Source of the DNA: Lepus europaeus
Lineage: Eukaryota > Chordata > Mammalia > Lagomorpha > Leporidae
Assembly: GCF_033115175.1 (NCBI RefSeq)
Contig: NC_084843.1
Coordinates: 57,886,474-57,950,473, forward strand
DNA length: 64,000 nt
Direction: 5' to 3'
Shown here: positions 1-11,255 of the stretch, piece after piece
Layout of the letters: every line of letters begins with the position of its first letter
Position numbering within the stretch: position 1 is the stretch's first letter
Notes under the pieces: generated by a model
Database searches by the model: none
What the model was told of the DNA's origin: nothing
What the model saw: only the letters and a program-made list of their open reading frames with translations
Translations under genes and position numbers: made by a program

Positions 1-565
1 TGGACCTGATTCCTTCCTTTCTCAACCTTGGAAGGACCTAAGCGGACCCTGCTCTGTCTTTGTATCAGCTGTGGCCCATGTGTGTGTGACAAGAACCATG
101 GCCCTTGCTGTGCCCTGATGCATGCTGGGTGTGCAGGACACTCAGTGCAGCTGTCAGGCTGCCCATCAGCAAAAGTGGCAAGCTCACTGCTCATGCACAC
201 TCCCCAGGCAGGAGTCAGACCCTGACCCACCATGTCCTTCCTGCAGGATGCCCAGCATGCTCTGCCAGCCGGTGCATTTACTCTCCCTTGCTGGATGTGA
301 GGTAAAATGCAGATACCCTAGGCTGGGGAGGCAGGAAACTCACAGGCATTGATAGCTCCCTCCGAAGTCCTCTCACTGGACTTTCTCCCTCCTGACTCTT
401 GGACGTGTGACAGAGGTAAAAGTTTAAATCATCTAACCTGTCTTTAAGCATCTGCTTTGACATTTCTAGAGAATGAAATATTGCAAAATGACTTGTTTTC
501 TGATACCTAACCCATCCTGGTGCCTCAATAGAACTTTCTCATTGAGATCTAGTTATGGAGAGGCA

Positions 566-800
566 GGCTTTTGGTGCAACTTGGGACACCCCAGCCCATA
601 TTGGGGTGCCTTGGTTCAAGTTCCAGCTCCACTTTCAAATGTGCATTCTAGGAAGCAGCCAGTGGTGGCTCAAGCACTTGAGACCCTAATTGAGCTCCTG
701 GCTCCTGGCTTCAACCTGGCCCAGCCACAGCTGTTGTGGGCATTTGGGAATTGAGACGGTGGGTGGGAGACATCTCTCTGCCCTTCAAATAAATTTTAAG
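566..800 (+). mobile_element. C-SINE, old CSINE3-like
   Basis: Diverged copy ending in CTGCCCTTCAAATAAATTTT. The body phrases GAGCTCCTGGCTCCTGGCTT and GGCATTTGGG are typical. Confidence 0.8.
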
Positions 801-1465
801 AATAAGTACATAAATAATATGTAAAGGTAGCTGGTTATAATCATATTCTTAGTACCTGGCTTTGAATAGTATATTTTAAATAACTCCTTGAGTGTTCTGT
901 TTTCATTACCACCAATTTGTATCATTAAGAAAATAAATATATAATAAGAGGTGTACATTTTTATAGTAAAAATGTGCATATTTTCATAACATTGCTTCTG
1001 TAGTTCTTTTGGCTAATTCAATCATATATAAATTCTGTAATACCTTAAAATCAAGTTCTTAAATTGGCTGTTTGAAATAGATAGACACAATGTGATATTT
1101 ATATCCTCAGGCAGGAACTTAAAATATCCAGATATAGATATCATCTATTGTGTTCCTGCAATATAGGCATAATCATAACTTACCACCATGTACAATATCT
1201 CTTTGGAAAACAATTACGATTTCAGTACAGAATTTTAGAATCCCCCATAATAGCTGTGACAGTGTAATTAGCTAAGAACTTATCGTCCCTCACTAATCAG
1301 CTGGCAGAGCTGCAGAGAAGGTTCTGTAGCTTGGAACAAGGACTCTGCTAGAACAGAAGCTAGAGGTAGAACAAAATGAAATGGAAATTTGAGAACTTAA
1401 ATGAAACAAGAAGAGAAGCTGCAGAAGGCCAAGACCTCTTCTTGTCCATTGAAAACCCCTTGAGG

Positions 1466-1757
1466 GGCAGGCGTCTGCTGCAGTTAGGACCCTGCTTGGG
1501 ATGCCCACATTCCATATCTGAAGGCCTGGCTTTGAGTTCCTGCTCTACTTCAGATTCCAGCCTCCTGCTAATGTGCACCCTGGGAGACAGCCGGTGGTGA
1601 CACAAGTAATTGGGTTCCTGCTACCATATGGAAGACCTGGATTGAGTTTCTGGCTCCCAACTTCAGCCTCAACTCAGCCTAGCTGTTTCAGGCATTTGAG
1701 GAATGAACTAGTAGATGGGACTATTCTTTTTCTCTTTCTTAAGTACCTCAATTAAAT
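1466..1757 (+). mobile_element. C-SINE, old CSINE3-like
   Basis: Diverged copy recognised by the GGCATTTGAGGAATGAAC and TTCCTGCTAATGTGCACC phrases. The tail has decayed. Confidence 0.75.
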
Positions 1758-1793
1758 TTTTTTGTCAATTCCAAGAAACTGAAATACTTGGTT

Positions 1794-2119
1794 GGGGGCT
1801 GGTGTTGTGGTACACCCAGTTAAGCTGCCACTGTCATGCCAGCATCCCCTATCAGAGTGGCAGTTTGAATCCCAGCTGCTACTCTTCCAGATTCAGTTCC
1901 CTGCTAATGCACCTGGGTGGATAGTGGGAGATGGTCCAGGTACATGGCCCCCTGTAACTCATGTGGGAGACTTGGATGGAGTTCCTGGCTCCTGGCTTCA
2001 GCGTAGCCCAGCCCTGGCTGTTGTGGCCATGCAGGGAGTGAACCAGTGGATGGAAGCTCTCTCTCTCTCTGCCCCCATCCCAATCTGTTGTTCTGCCTTT
2101 CAAATAAATAAATCTTAAA
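1794..2119 (+). mobile_element. C-SINE, CSINE2-like
   Basis: Full-length copy starting GGGGCTGGTGTTGTGG (tRNA-like head) and ending TTTCAAATAAATAAATCTT. Confidence 0.9.
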
Positions 2120-2439
2120 AAGGACATTTGGTTTCTGTTTCCTAAATTCCAGTTATATCCAAATTCAAGTGATTATGTATATTACAATAACTAAAGGACA
2201 TTTGTACTGTAACTTAATAGCTTGAGAACACACAAGTCCTGAACTCAATGATTCTGCCAAAGACTTGAGCCAAGTGCCTATTAGCCATGTGCTTCTAAAT
2301 TTTGTATTAGTAGCATCCCAATACCCTTTCCATGGAATCCAACTAGATTATAAAATTATAGTTAATCAGAGTCACTGCAAGCACATGGCTCTGGATTCCT
2401 CAAAGATGCAGTAATGCTGAAATAAGTGATTACCTCTCT

Positions 2440-2790
2440 GTTATTCATGTAGTTACTCATTACTGAACATCTGCCATGGGGTAGGTACTATTCTAGGTGC
2501 TTTTTGATAACAGTGGCAAGCAAGACAATTAAGATCCCTGCTCTTGGGAAGCTCACATTCTAACATTTAGAGAGTCAATCACTCAATTACCAAACAAGAA
2601 AAGTACTGAATAGAAATAACTAGTGCTACATAGAGAGTGAGAATGGGGAGTTAACTTTAGACAAAGTGACTTACAGAGGCTGCTTTGGGGAGGTGACATT
2701 TAATCTTCATAGACAGAGTATGGCAGGGAGAGGGAGTGAAAGGAATCCAGGGAAGATGTAGGATTTAACTCAGTGAACTCAGAGTGTGCC
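2440..2790. repeat. L2-like LINE fossil
   Basis: Phrases such as GGTACTATTCTAGGTGCTTT and GAAGCTCACATTCTAAC are typical of ancient mammalian L2 3' ends. A further ancient, less certain repeat follows at about 2.99-3.5 kb. Confidence 0.6.
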
Positions 2791-4046
2791 AGCTTGGAAG
2801 CTCTGTCACATCTCTACCCTGAGATAAGATAGAAAGTGACAGTAACTATTAAGAATTTTTATAGTAACTTGATAGGGGAAATTTTATGTCTTAAATAGAA
2901 TAATTTTACATGCTTTTTATTTAATTTTTGCCATTCATTTTTGTTTTATTTTATAAAAATATAGGTTGGAAAATTTTTAAACCTGGTTGTCAGCATAGGC
3001 AGTGTGAGAATATTGGATTACTCACTTAACCAAGTGGATGAGTAGTGGTGCCCTATTCTGAGTTGAGGAAGAACAGGTTAAGAGCATCTCTGGGAGACTG
3101 AAATCTAGTGTGAGTTATTTGGGCCATGCTAAGATTGAGATGTCTGTTGGGTCTCATAACATAGAGTGGATCACTGGTTAATGACTCTGGAATTCTAGAG
3201 AGAGACAAGGCTTAGAGACAGGGATTTGGGAGTCATTAGCAAAGAAAGTGTCTGAGGTTGGGAGACTGTATGAGATCACCTAGAGCAGAGAAGTAGAAGT
3301 AACAAAGGAGACTGATAAGATGCAGCTAGAGAAAGAGGAACAGCCGACAGAAGAAATGTTTCCTAAAGGGAAAAGTAGCCATCTGTGTGCAATGCTGTAG
3401 AGAGGTCAAGTAAGGTAAGAACAGATAAGTAATGACTGACGTGGCAAGGAGACACTGACAGTAGCAATCTGTGGAGCAGTAAGAACGCAGCCTAATTCAG
3501 TAGGTTAGCCTGAGAATAAGTGACAAGGAAATGATAATGTAACAATAGGGAATTATTTCAAATTGTTTGGTTGTGAGGGGAGCAAAGAGAGGTGCAGTGA
3601 GGGCGGATGTGGGGTGAATTAAGAATTATTTAAAATGGGTTTTCCTCAAATGTACAGACAGGAATGTCCAGCAGAGGGAGGAAGTTCAGGATGCATTTGC
3701 CAAAATAACTCTATAGGTAGTTCTACTTTTTGAAATGAACACTAATAGTAGTTATGGGAATTGTATTTCATCGTCATTCCATTCCCTATAGAATTCTCCT
3801 GGTACTCCATGTTCAAGGGGAGGAATCAAGATTCACTAGGGCAGTTTGATATTATAGTAAAGATAGTGACAATTCTGTTAATGCTCCATGATGAGGAACT
3901 GGAAATGGAACATGCCTGGTTTATAGGAATTCCATGGTATAAAACTAACATCAGGATCTTAAAAAGCCATATCCTCAATTACACCAATGGACACATTCTC
4001 CTTCATCCTAGAAACTGAAATTGAAACATGTTTCTCATTTTTACAG

Positions 4047-4268
4047 GAGTACAAAATTTCAAGCTTTGAGCAGAGGCTGATGAATGAAATAGAGTTTCGT
4101 TTGGAGCGCACTCCTGTTGATGAATCAGATGATGAAATCCAGCATGATGAGATCCCCACGGGCAAGTGTATTGCTCCCATCTTTGACAAAAGACTCAAAC
4201 ACTTCCGGGTCACAGAAGGTTCTCCAGTCACATTCACCTGCAAAATTGTTGGGATACCTGTTCCAAAG
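4047..4268 (+). CDS. MYPN: Myopalladin exon: linker and start of Ig domain 3
   Basis: First of eight MYPN exons in the window. Myopalladin is a sarcomeric Z-disc and I-band protein of striated muscle that ties alpha-actinin, nebulin/nebulette and CARP together; human variants cause cardiomyopathy and nemaline or cap myopathy. The exon follows a pyrimidine-rich acceptor (ttacag) and ends AAG|gtaggg. It is 222 nt, phase 0 at both ends, 74 codons. It begins EYKISSFEQRLMNE, an acidic linker, then enters an I-set Ig domain at about residue 45 (APIFDKRLKHFRV), with the B-strand cysteine in TFTCK and the C-strand start GIPVPK. The match to MYPN rather than its paralogue palladin is decided by the last exon. 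The eight exons give 1260 nt, i.e. 419 aa plus stop, agreeing with about one third of the usual 1320-residue protein. Confidence 0.96.
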
Positions 4269-5447
4269 GTAGGGGAAGATGGCCTGCCAATTGGTCAATC
4301 AATGGTATAGAATTATAGACACTGCCTTCAAGAAAGTCTTAGACTCTAGTGAAATAACCACGCAAGAAATGAAAACCAATACAAGGAACCAATACCAGTA
4401 CTAAAAAGAGACCATCAGGAATAGAGTCACTAACTTTAGAATATAATTTTAATATAATCATTAAAATCACTACACCAAACAGAAATCAAGCTATGTCTAG
4501 GTTAGAATTCTAATGGAGGTTTAAAATTCTCAGCCATGATACTGTATTTTGGGCTATTTATTCTCTTAGCCATCAGACTCACCAAATTCATATTTTCTTT
4601 CCCTTTAACATCTATTGAATATCCACAGGGTGCCTGTTGTTTTACAAAGTGAGCTATATTTGTATCATTACTATTAGGTTGGTAAATGCCAAAAATGTCA
4701 TATCGTTATCACTGGCTGCTGAAAAATCTTATGAGTCACCAGATTTTTTGGCAGTCAACTGAGAGAAGGATTTACACCTGGTGAGACTGTGGTAGGGAAT
4801 CTCTCCACTCTGCTTTCACAAACAACAGTGTGGTGTTATCCTGTATGGTTAGGTAACCAGGAAAAGTACAGGAGGGCAGCTGCAACCGGTCCTTTATCTC
4901 CTCTGTCTTTGAGAGATCTCCTTGACACATGCAGAACATGACATGAAAAAATGTATGTGCACTTGTTTAAATGTGACTAGATGAGAAATTTAGCAAGTTA
5001 ATCCTAGCTTCATCCCATTAACCTACCGAGCAAGGTGAACTCTTCTAGGAGCTGAGATCTGCAGCTTCAGGAGACTTGAGCTTGTAAATAGGGTAATGGG
5101 GGAGAAAATCCAGGCTCCCAGTTATAATTATTTTGCTTCTGAAGATACATATGTCCTTAGAGTATCTTTTTAACTAATTCTGAAGTTGAATTAAAAATAG
5201 TCAAAAGCTTTGCCCTAATTTAAATTTAATTGCATATTTGTACTTAAATACTGTATAGGTGCAAGTGAAGGGGCATCTTATACAGCCATTTTGAATGTGA
5301 AACTTTTTTTCCAAGTGCTTTAGAAGGGTTGGATCACCTGTTAGAGAGGTAGCAATTAGCCCTTGCCTTACCTACTCCCTCATTTCCTGGCCTCTGAACC
5401 TGTACGGAACAGTGTATTTCTCCTTGATCTCATTTCTTCCATTCCAG
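4269..5447 (+). other. MYPN: MYPN intron
   Basis: Intron with gtaggg donor and ttccag acceptor, phase 0. It is AT-rich and I see no SINE or other recognisable repeat in it. Confidence 0.85.
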
Positions 5448-5597
5448 GTTTACTGGTTCAAAGATGGGAAGCAGATTTCTAAGAGAAACGAGCACTGCAA
5501 AATGAGGCGAGAAGGAGATGGGACGTGTTCTCTGCACATCGAATCCACCACCAACGACGACGATGGCAACTACACCATCATGGCCGCCAACCCGCAG
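5448..5597 (+). CDS. MYPN: Myopalladin exon: core of Ig domain 3
   Basis: This 150-nt exon is phase 0 at both ends (50 codons). It starts VYWFKDGKQISKRNE, which contains the invariant C-strand Trp of the Ig fold, and ends DDDGNYTIMAANPQ, the F strand. The usual D-x-G-x-Y-x-C pattern is present except that the cysteine position is Ile, so this domain cannot form the canonical disulphide. That is acceptable for a cytosolic I-set domain. Splice sites: ttccag|GTT and CAG|gtagac. Confidence 0.97.
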
Positions 5598-5919
5598 GTA
5601 GACACAGGGGCCTGCGCTGTGCTGCACTCTGACGCAGGCGCAGTTGATCTCATCGTGAATGAGGCCTTGAGAAACACGAGTGACTAGGGATTGCTGAGGA
5701 CATGAGTGAGGGGCACCTGCTCTGTTCACTTCTCAGGTCGCAAAATAAAAGTCATCACGGTGGTCTTAAAAACCTCCCCCCAACCCAGAATATTAGCAAT
5801 GAGGTCACTGAAAATACTAAAAAGCTGGATTGTTTTCATTCCTGTCTTCACCAAAGAAAAACTCATAGTAGCCAAAAAGTTTCACAATGTTCCGGTCCAG
5901 AAAATTTTATATATGGTAA

Positions 5920-5923
<4 letters not shown>

Positions 5924-5950
<27 letters not shown>

Positions 5951-5953
5951 TAT
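5924..5953 (+). repeat. A-run followed by (TA)n microsatellite
   Basis: About ten A then about twelve TA units, inside the MYPN intron and ending some 44 nt before the next acceptor. It is probably length-polymorphic. Confidence 0.9.
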
Positions 5954-5996
5954 GGCTTTCTCCTTATTTTAAACTTGTTCATTTTCTTTTTCTCAG

Positions 5997-6079
5997 GGGA
6001 GAATCAGCTGCTCCGGCCACCTGATGGTACAGGGTTTGCCCCTTCGTAGCCGACTAACTCCAGTTGGTCAGTCTCACAG
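5997..6079 (+). CDS. MYPN: Myopalladin exon: end of Ig domain 3
   Basis: An 83-nt exon (tctcag acceptor, CAG|gtaaag donor) encoding GRISCSGHLMVQ, the G strand closing Ig domain 3, then a basic Ser/Arg-containing linker (LPLRSRLTPVGQSH). It enters in phase 0 and leaves two bases (AG) of an Arg codon completed by the next exon. A TAG visible at about 6047 is out of frame. Confidence 0.95.
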
Positions 6080-6139
6080 GTAAAGACAGGAACAAGCCCC
6101 TCTCTGGACCCCCCAGCGTGTGCTCACCACAGGAAGCAC

Positions 6140-6470
6140 CCAAGTACATTTGGCTCCCCACATCCATGGGTTCCACATCCTAGGATTCAACCAACTGCAG
6201 AGCAAAAAGAGTAAAACAAAAATCCTGCCCAGAAAATTCCAAAAAAGCAAAAGTTACACACAACACTGAATGCACATGTTGAAGCGATGTATAGGAATGG
6301 TGTCATGGAGAGATGATTGAAACATACAAGAGGATGTGTGTAGGTTACACGTAGATCCACACTGTTTTATGGAAAGGTGTTGAACATCCAGGGGTTTGGG
6401 TATTCACAGGTAGGGAGGGATGGTCCCGGAAGCAATGCCTTCAGATACCAAGGGATGATTGTATATTGTT
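6140..6470 (-). mobile_element. Tigger-like DNA transposon fossil
   Basis: CATCCATGGGTTCCACATCC and GATTCAACCAACTGC at one end, and ATACCAAGGGATGATTGTA at the other, are decayed Tigger (pogo-type) termini. Confidence 0.55.
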
Positions 6471-6571
6471 ATAATTCTGCTATGAGGAATATTCAATAAG
6501 TTCATGGACAATACATATTATGAAAACACTATGGATGGATTTCAAAAGTTTTGTGCCAAAATAAACAAGTT

Positions 6572-6874
6572 TAAGATTTATTTTTATGTATTTGAAAGGC
6601 AGAGTTATAGAGAGAAAGAGACAGTGAGTGAGAGAGAGACAGAGAGATCTTCCATCTGCTTTTTCACTTCCCAAATGACCACAATGGCCCGCGCTGGGCC
6701 AGTCTGAGGCCAGGAGCCAGGAGCGTGGGCCACGCTTTGCTGCTTTCCCAGGCATATTAGCAGGGAGCTGGATCCAAGCAGAACAGCCAGGACTCAAACC
6801 AGCACCCAGCACCCATATGGGATGCCGGCATGGCAGGCAGCAGCTTTACCCACTATCCCACAACACCAGCTCCT
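6572..6874 (-). mobile_element. C-SINE, CSINE2-like, antisense
   Basis: Reverse copy: TTATTTTTATGTATTTGAAAGG tail side through to ACAACACCAGCTCCT head side. Confidence 0.9.
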
Positions 6875-6894
6875 AAAGTTAACTTTAAAAAAAA

Positions 6895-7129
6895 TTAAAG
6901 ATGTATCTATTTATTTGAAAGGCAGAGTAACAGAGAGGCAGAGGCAGAGGCAGAGAGAGAGGTCTTTCATCGCTGGTTTGCTCCCCATATGGCTGTAGTG
7001 GCCACAACTGGGCTGATCCAATCCAAAGTCAGAAGCCTGGAGCTTCATCTAGCACTTGAACCAGCACCCATATGGGATGCCAGCACTGCAGGCAGTGGCT
7101 TCACCCGCTACACAACAGCACCAGCCCCT
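6895..7129 (-). mobile_element. C-SINE, CSINE2-like, antisense, internally shortened
   Basis: Reverse copy directly following the previous one, only about 235 bp, lacking part of the centre. It ends ACAGCACCAGCCCCT. Confidence 0.85.
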
Positions 7130-7369
7130 AAAGTTAACTTTTAATTCCATTTTCCATGAACTTTTTCAAGTGCCCTTGTACTTTGTGAGTTATTGCCATT
7201 AACCTCTACTGTACTTGGTTTATAAATTAAACTTTATCATAGACAGCTAGGTATTGGAAAAAACATAGCATAAATAGGGTTTTTTTACTGTTTCAAGTTT
7301 TAGGTATCCACTGGGCATCTTGGAATGTATCCTACATATCACTGTATGTATTAGATCCAAAAATTGTTA

Positions 7370-7530
7370 CTTAAAGGTAGTCCTGCGGTATCAGCATCAC
7401 CTGGGAGCTTGCTGGAAATGCAGAATCCCAGGCCCCACGCCAGATCTGCTGGACCAGAATCTGCATTCTAATGAAATTCCCAGGTGACTCATAAATGCAT
7501 TGGAGTCTGACAAGCACTGGACTCTGGCAT
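7370..7530 (+). mobile_element. MER5A-like hAT fragment
   Basis: AGCATCACCTGGGAGCTTG and GGAAATGCAGAATCCCAGG are signature phrases of this nonautonomous hAT-Charlie fossil. Confidence 0.75.
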
Positions 7531-8031
7531 ACTTTAACTGATAATTGTCAGTAGTACCTGTGCACATAATAGAAAACTCGACTTCTTTGAATTAAATTAC
7601 CATCTTTTCTTCAAAAAACAGAAGTCTTTAATGATTATCTATGTAATAGATTGCATATTTTTGTTGTATCTAAGTTAACAGTTGATTTTCTACCTCTCTG
7701 ATCTCACTGACCACTAAGAAGAAAGACCTGGCTTTCCCCCTGGGTCTTACGGTGCCATAAAGTCTTAGCGAGGCATTCCATGGCTGCTGACACAGATGAA
7801 TTAAATGTGACTTACCAAAGGAACAAAAATAGTGACCCATGTTTCAGATGCAGTATTTCACCACCATTGCAACTATATCTTCCTCTCCTCCTCCTCCTGC
7901 CCCCTTTCTCTTTCTCCTCCTCCTCCTCTTTCTTCTTTCTTCAAGAACTACTGGTACTGTTAGTCTTATCCAGTTTATGATTATCTTTAATGGTCTGCCA
8001 TAATTTAAAGCCAGGTTAAATATTATTACTC

Positions 8032-8321
8032 GGGGCCAGTGCTGTGGCGTAGCAGGTAAAGCTGCCACCTGCATTGCCGGCATCCCATATGGGCGCCAGT
8101 TCTGGTCCCAGATGCTTCACTTCCCAACCAGCTCTTTGCTATGACCTGGGAAAGCAGTAGAAGATGGCCCACATCCTTGGGCCCCTGCACCTGTGTTGGA
8201 AGACCTGGAGGAAGCTCCTGGCTCATGGCTTTGGATCGGCGCAGCTCTGACCATTGTGGCCAACTGGGGAGTGAACCAGCAGTTGGAAGACTTCTCTCTC
8301 TCTCTCCCCCCCCCCCCCCCG

Positions 8322-8353
<32 letters not shown>

Positions 8354-8417
8354 TCTGCTTCTCCTCTCTCTCTGTGTAACTCTGCCTCTTAAATAAATAT
8401 TTAAAAAAAAAAAAAAA
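8032..8417 (+). mobile_element. C-SINE, CSINE2-type, full length
   Basis: Well-preserved copy with GGGGCCAGTGCTGTGG head, a long C12 plus (TC)n tract at about 8304-8352 and an A15 tail. Confidence 0.95.
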
Positions 8418-8718
8418 GGAGCTGAGCCACTTAAACCCAGGTTGACTTCAGAGAGAAGGAAGCTAAAGCCTGTTTCTTTGATTACAGATCTCACAAGATA
8501 ATCCTGTCATGTTGGAAACGTTTATCACTTTGTTTTTAACATCAGTACCACACATTATTTATTATTTATGATTATTCTTTGTTTATGGTCTAGCAACCCC
8601 TTTCTCCATCCAAAAACCACCTGTCCTGCAGGCTCTGTAGCCATGCCTAAATGCCTGTTGTGGTGAGTTGGTAAATGGGCCTCCATGTTAAATGTTGGCA
8701 AAATGTCTGCTGCTGCAG

Positions 8719-8845
8719 GGGCAGGTCCCGAGTGCAAGACAGAGACAAAGAGCCTCTCCAGGAACGCTTTTTCCGACCACACTTCCTGCAGGCCCCCGGA
8801 GACATGGTAGCTCATGAAGGGCGCCTCTGTCGGCTGGACTGTAAG
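8719..8845 (+). CDS. MYPN: Myopalladin exon: linker and start of Ig domain 4
   Basis: 127 nt: one base completes the split Arg, then 42 codons. It encodes a charged linker (GRSRVQDRDKEPLQERF) and the A and B strands of the next Ig domain (PHFLQAPGDMVAHEG, then LDCK with the B-strand cysteine). Acceptor ctgcag|GGG, donor AAG|gtagaa. The exon ends in phase 0. Confidence 0.96.
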
Positions 8846-9952
8846 GTAGAAACCGGCACGCATGCCTGGCTCCAGACCTGGTCTTAATTCCTGTTTGGCG
8901 GTTTGCGTTTACTTTTGTTTGTGTTTGTTTTGCGGTTGGTTGGTTGGTTTTCAGGGAAAAGGGAACCGGACAGAGGAGGGAGAGAGATCACTTGTTTTCA
9001 CACAGCTCTTTTGAGCATGTAACTACCAGAAATGGTTATTTCAAAGAAAGCTTTTACATCTTTATATCCTAATAAATATTACATCAACCAAAGAAGTGAT
9101 AGAATTCTGATATTTTCCAAACAGTGCCCCATTTGCTTTCTAACTCTGAAGCCTGAAGTGTGACCTTCACAGCCTTTGAAGGCCATGGTTGTGAGGGTGG
9201 CAGTCATGGCAGCTGAAGAGTGCACAAGGTGTTTTCTCACATCGAGCTGCCTCTACCACCTGTACAATCCTCATTCCAATTTTCCACCCAGATACTAGGC
9301 TTCTGTTGAGCCTTGTGGCTCGCTCTCAGTGGAGAACCTCATCACCCCTTCTGCCCTGGACAAAGATGCAGAACGCTATGGAAGATGTAGATGCTAACCG
9401 CTGAAGGCTTGAAGCAAAGCATTCGCGACTTGTGGTTCCTGCTCTCTCACTGGCTGCCTAATTAGTCTTTGGTTGAGTGTTACTTCCGCCTCACTAAGCC
9501 CAATGCCTAGGCCTATCCCCAGGGATTCTGGTTTTATACGAGAAGTGGGCATTGGGATTTTTAAACACTCCCCACATGATTGTAACATGCGCTGTGATTG
9601 GAGAACACTGGCATAATGTTTGGCCTTCTTTCACCTAATTCTTACTAACTATGTATGGAAGCAACATAGCCCTGAAATTGATGCTGCAGGCCTATTTCAT
9701 CTGTTTTCTTTTTAAATTCTTATTTATTCTAATTAAAACAACATACATTAATCCCGACCTGAATTGGAATCAAAATAGCATGCCTTTTAAATGAACACAG
9801 TCATTCACTTAGGCTCCTCTTGCCTAACTGGAAAGGGCTCCCATCAACCCATGTTTTCTCTCACTGCATATTTGGTGCCAAGCCCGGATGAGGAATTCAG
9901 CCACCAAATAAATCAGTCTGTCATTTGCCTCAGCTGTCCCGTTGTTTATTAG
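8846..9952 (+). other. MYPN: MYPN intron
   Basis: The intron carries a GT-rich stretch at about 8915-8950 and a MER5-like hAT fragment at about 9470-9615. No SINE is visible. The acceptor is tttattag. Confidence 0.8.
9470..9615 (+). mobile_element. MER5-like hAT fragment
   Basis: GGGATTCTGGTTTTATACG through CACATGATTGTAACATGC to GGAGAACACTGGC matches a MER5 3' half. Confidence 0.5.
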
Positions 9953-10160
9953 GTGAGTGGCTTACCGCCCCCGGAGCTGACGTGGCTGCTGAATGGCCAA
10001 CCTGTGCTGCCAGACGCCTCCCACAAGATGCTGGTCAGGGAGACCGGAGTCCACTCTCTGCTCATCGACCCACTCACACAACGTGACGCCGGCACCTACA
10101 CATGTGTGGCCACCAACAAAACCGGGGAAAACTCCTTTAGTTTGGAGCTCACTGTAGTAG
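9953..10160 (+). CDS. MYPN: Myopalladin exon: core and end of Ig domain 4
   Basis: 208 nt (69 codons plus one base). It starts VSGLPPPELTWLLNG, with the C-strand Trp, and runs through QRDAGTYTCVATNKTGE, a complete D-x-G-x-Y-x-C motif, to the G strand LELTVV. Of the three Ig domains here this is the only one with both canonical cysteines. Myopalladin's C-terminal Ig region is known to bind the EF-hand part of alpha-actinin. The donor is TAG|gtaagg. Reading on past it gives only intron. Confidence 0.97.
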
Positions 10161-10851
10161 GTAAGGTGCGCTGCTGGGACCCCTACACGGAACTGCCTCC
10201 CAAGTTACCGCCCAGACAGCAAGAATTCCCCAGTGCTTTGCCCCACCGTGTCTGTTCTGTTTCCCCTTCAACACGGTCAAGGCCATTTTTCCGACATTAC
10301 CTTCAAAGTGAAGCAGTCTTGAGATCAATCGTCTAGAAATGGAACGTGGCACCTGGTCCACGTGTCACATGATAAATGGTGGCCATAATGGCAAGATTGT
10401 GATTTTTGTGGGTTTTTTTTTTTTTTAAATGTATAGGATCCTGTAGATGTGAGATTTTTCAAAATAAGAAGTTGGGGCAAATTAAAGTATCTTCTTTGAA
10501 ATGAACTCCTCCCCAGTATAAAAGAATCTATTTAGACACAGAGGATACCGCTGCTCCACGTTCAATATTGTGCATAAAACAAACTCCACCCTTCTAACAC
10601 AGCCCACGTGTGCGCCCCGGGTCCTGAGCGTAGTCGCTCGTGGGAGGCACAGAGACAGCCGTGTGCGCCTTTGTTAACCACTTATGGAGACTTTTCCCAG
10701 GCAGTGACCCTCACCAAGGGGCACAAGTGCCCTGAGGCGGAGGCGGGGGTGGGCGCGTGCCCACTCTGCTGCCTCCCAGAGCTGCAGCGAGTGTGGGGCC
10801 CGAGGCTGCGGGCACTTAGGGCTCCACAAGAGCGGCCTTCTCCTCCTGCAG
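10161..10851 (+). other. MYPN: MYPN intron
   Basis: Short intron, GC-rich towards its 3' end, where an open frame runs into the next exon without being coding. It contains a T-run at about 10410-10425 but no SINE. The acceptor is cctgcag. Confidence 0.85.
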
Positions 10852-11017
10852 CCAAAGAGGTGAAGAAAGCGCCGGTGATCCTGGAGAAGCTGCAGAACTG
10901 TGGCGTTCCCGAAGGCCACCCTGTGAGACTGGAGTGCCGCGTGATCGGCATGCCGCCGCCCGTGTTCTACTGGAAGAAAGACAACGAGACCATCCCTTTC
11001 ACCAGGGAGAGGATCAG
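10852..11017 (+). CDS. MYPN: Myopalladin exon: start of Ig domain 5
   Basis: 166 nt, entering in phase 1 (G|CC gives Ala) and leaving two bases AG of a Ser codon. It encodes AKEVKKAPVILEKLQ, then the B strand RLECRVIG with its cysteine, then PPPVFYWKKDNETIP with the C-strand Trp. The donor is CAG|gtacgc. Confidence 0.97.
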
Positions 11018-11255
11018 GTACGCAGCCACCGAGCCCAGGGGGCTGTCCATGCTCGGGGCTTGCTGAGCCACCAGCTAAGTCTGTGGCCTTTTGAGTATGG
11101 CTGCATTCCTTGAGCATAGGGGCGTTGAGTCTCATGCGTGTTATTGTGCATAGCAAGAATTGACTCCTTTTTGTTACAGAGTGGTAGTGCATGGCAGGGA
11201 TGACTTGTGGCTTTAAAACTTATTTTTGTTACTGCGATTTTTAAAAACACTTTTT

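Larger units (their letters stand above)
1..4046 (+). other. MYPN: MYPN intron (5' part outside window)
   Basis: No segment here matches myopalladin coding sequence with proper splice sites, so this is read as the intron before the first visible exon. It holds three older C-SINEs, an L2-like fossil at about 2.44-2.79 kb and a long stretch (about 2.99-3.5 kb) resembling an ancient dispersed repeat. The short open frames at 28-352 and 3761-4018 are not recognisable proteins. Confidence 0.75.
6494..7183. mobile_element. MITE-like element split by two SINEs
   Basis: The left part (6494-6571) begins ATTCAATAAGTTCATGG. The right part (7130-7183) ends CCATGAACTTTTTCAAGTG, its inverted counterpart. 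Two C-SINEs lie between. Other copies occur at 25383-25505 and about 27414-27585. Confidence 0.55.
6080..8718 (+). other. MYPN: MYPN intron rich in mobile elements
   Basis: Contains a Tigger-like fossil (about 6140-6470), a MITE-like element split by two C-SINEs (6494-7183), a MER5A-like hAT fragment (about 7370-7530), a purine/pyrimidine-skewed tract (7879-7944) and a CSINE2-type insertion (8032-8417). Nothing coding is recognisable. Confidence 0.8.

Noticed and set aside
3761-4018. 85-codon open frame just before the first MYPN exon
   Set aside because: It has no similarity to the myopalladin linker and no acceptor to join it in frame; treated as intron.
7879-7944. Polypyrimidine tract that could form H-DNA
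   Set aside because: It lacks mirror symmetry and looks like ordinary simple-sequence drift in an intron.
10608-10851. In-frame upstream extension of the MYPN Ig domain 5 exon
   Set aside because: The cctgcag acceptor at 10851 and the phase-1 join to the previous exon show this part is intronic.
10674-11192. 172-codon minus-strand frame
   Set aside because: It overlaps the MYPN Ig domain 5 exon in antisense and follows local GC content.
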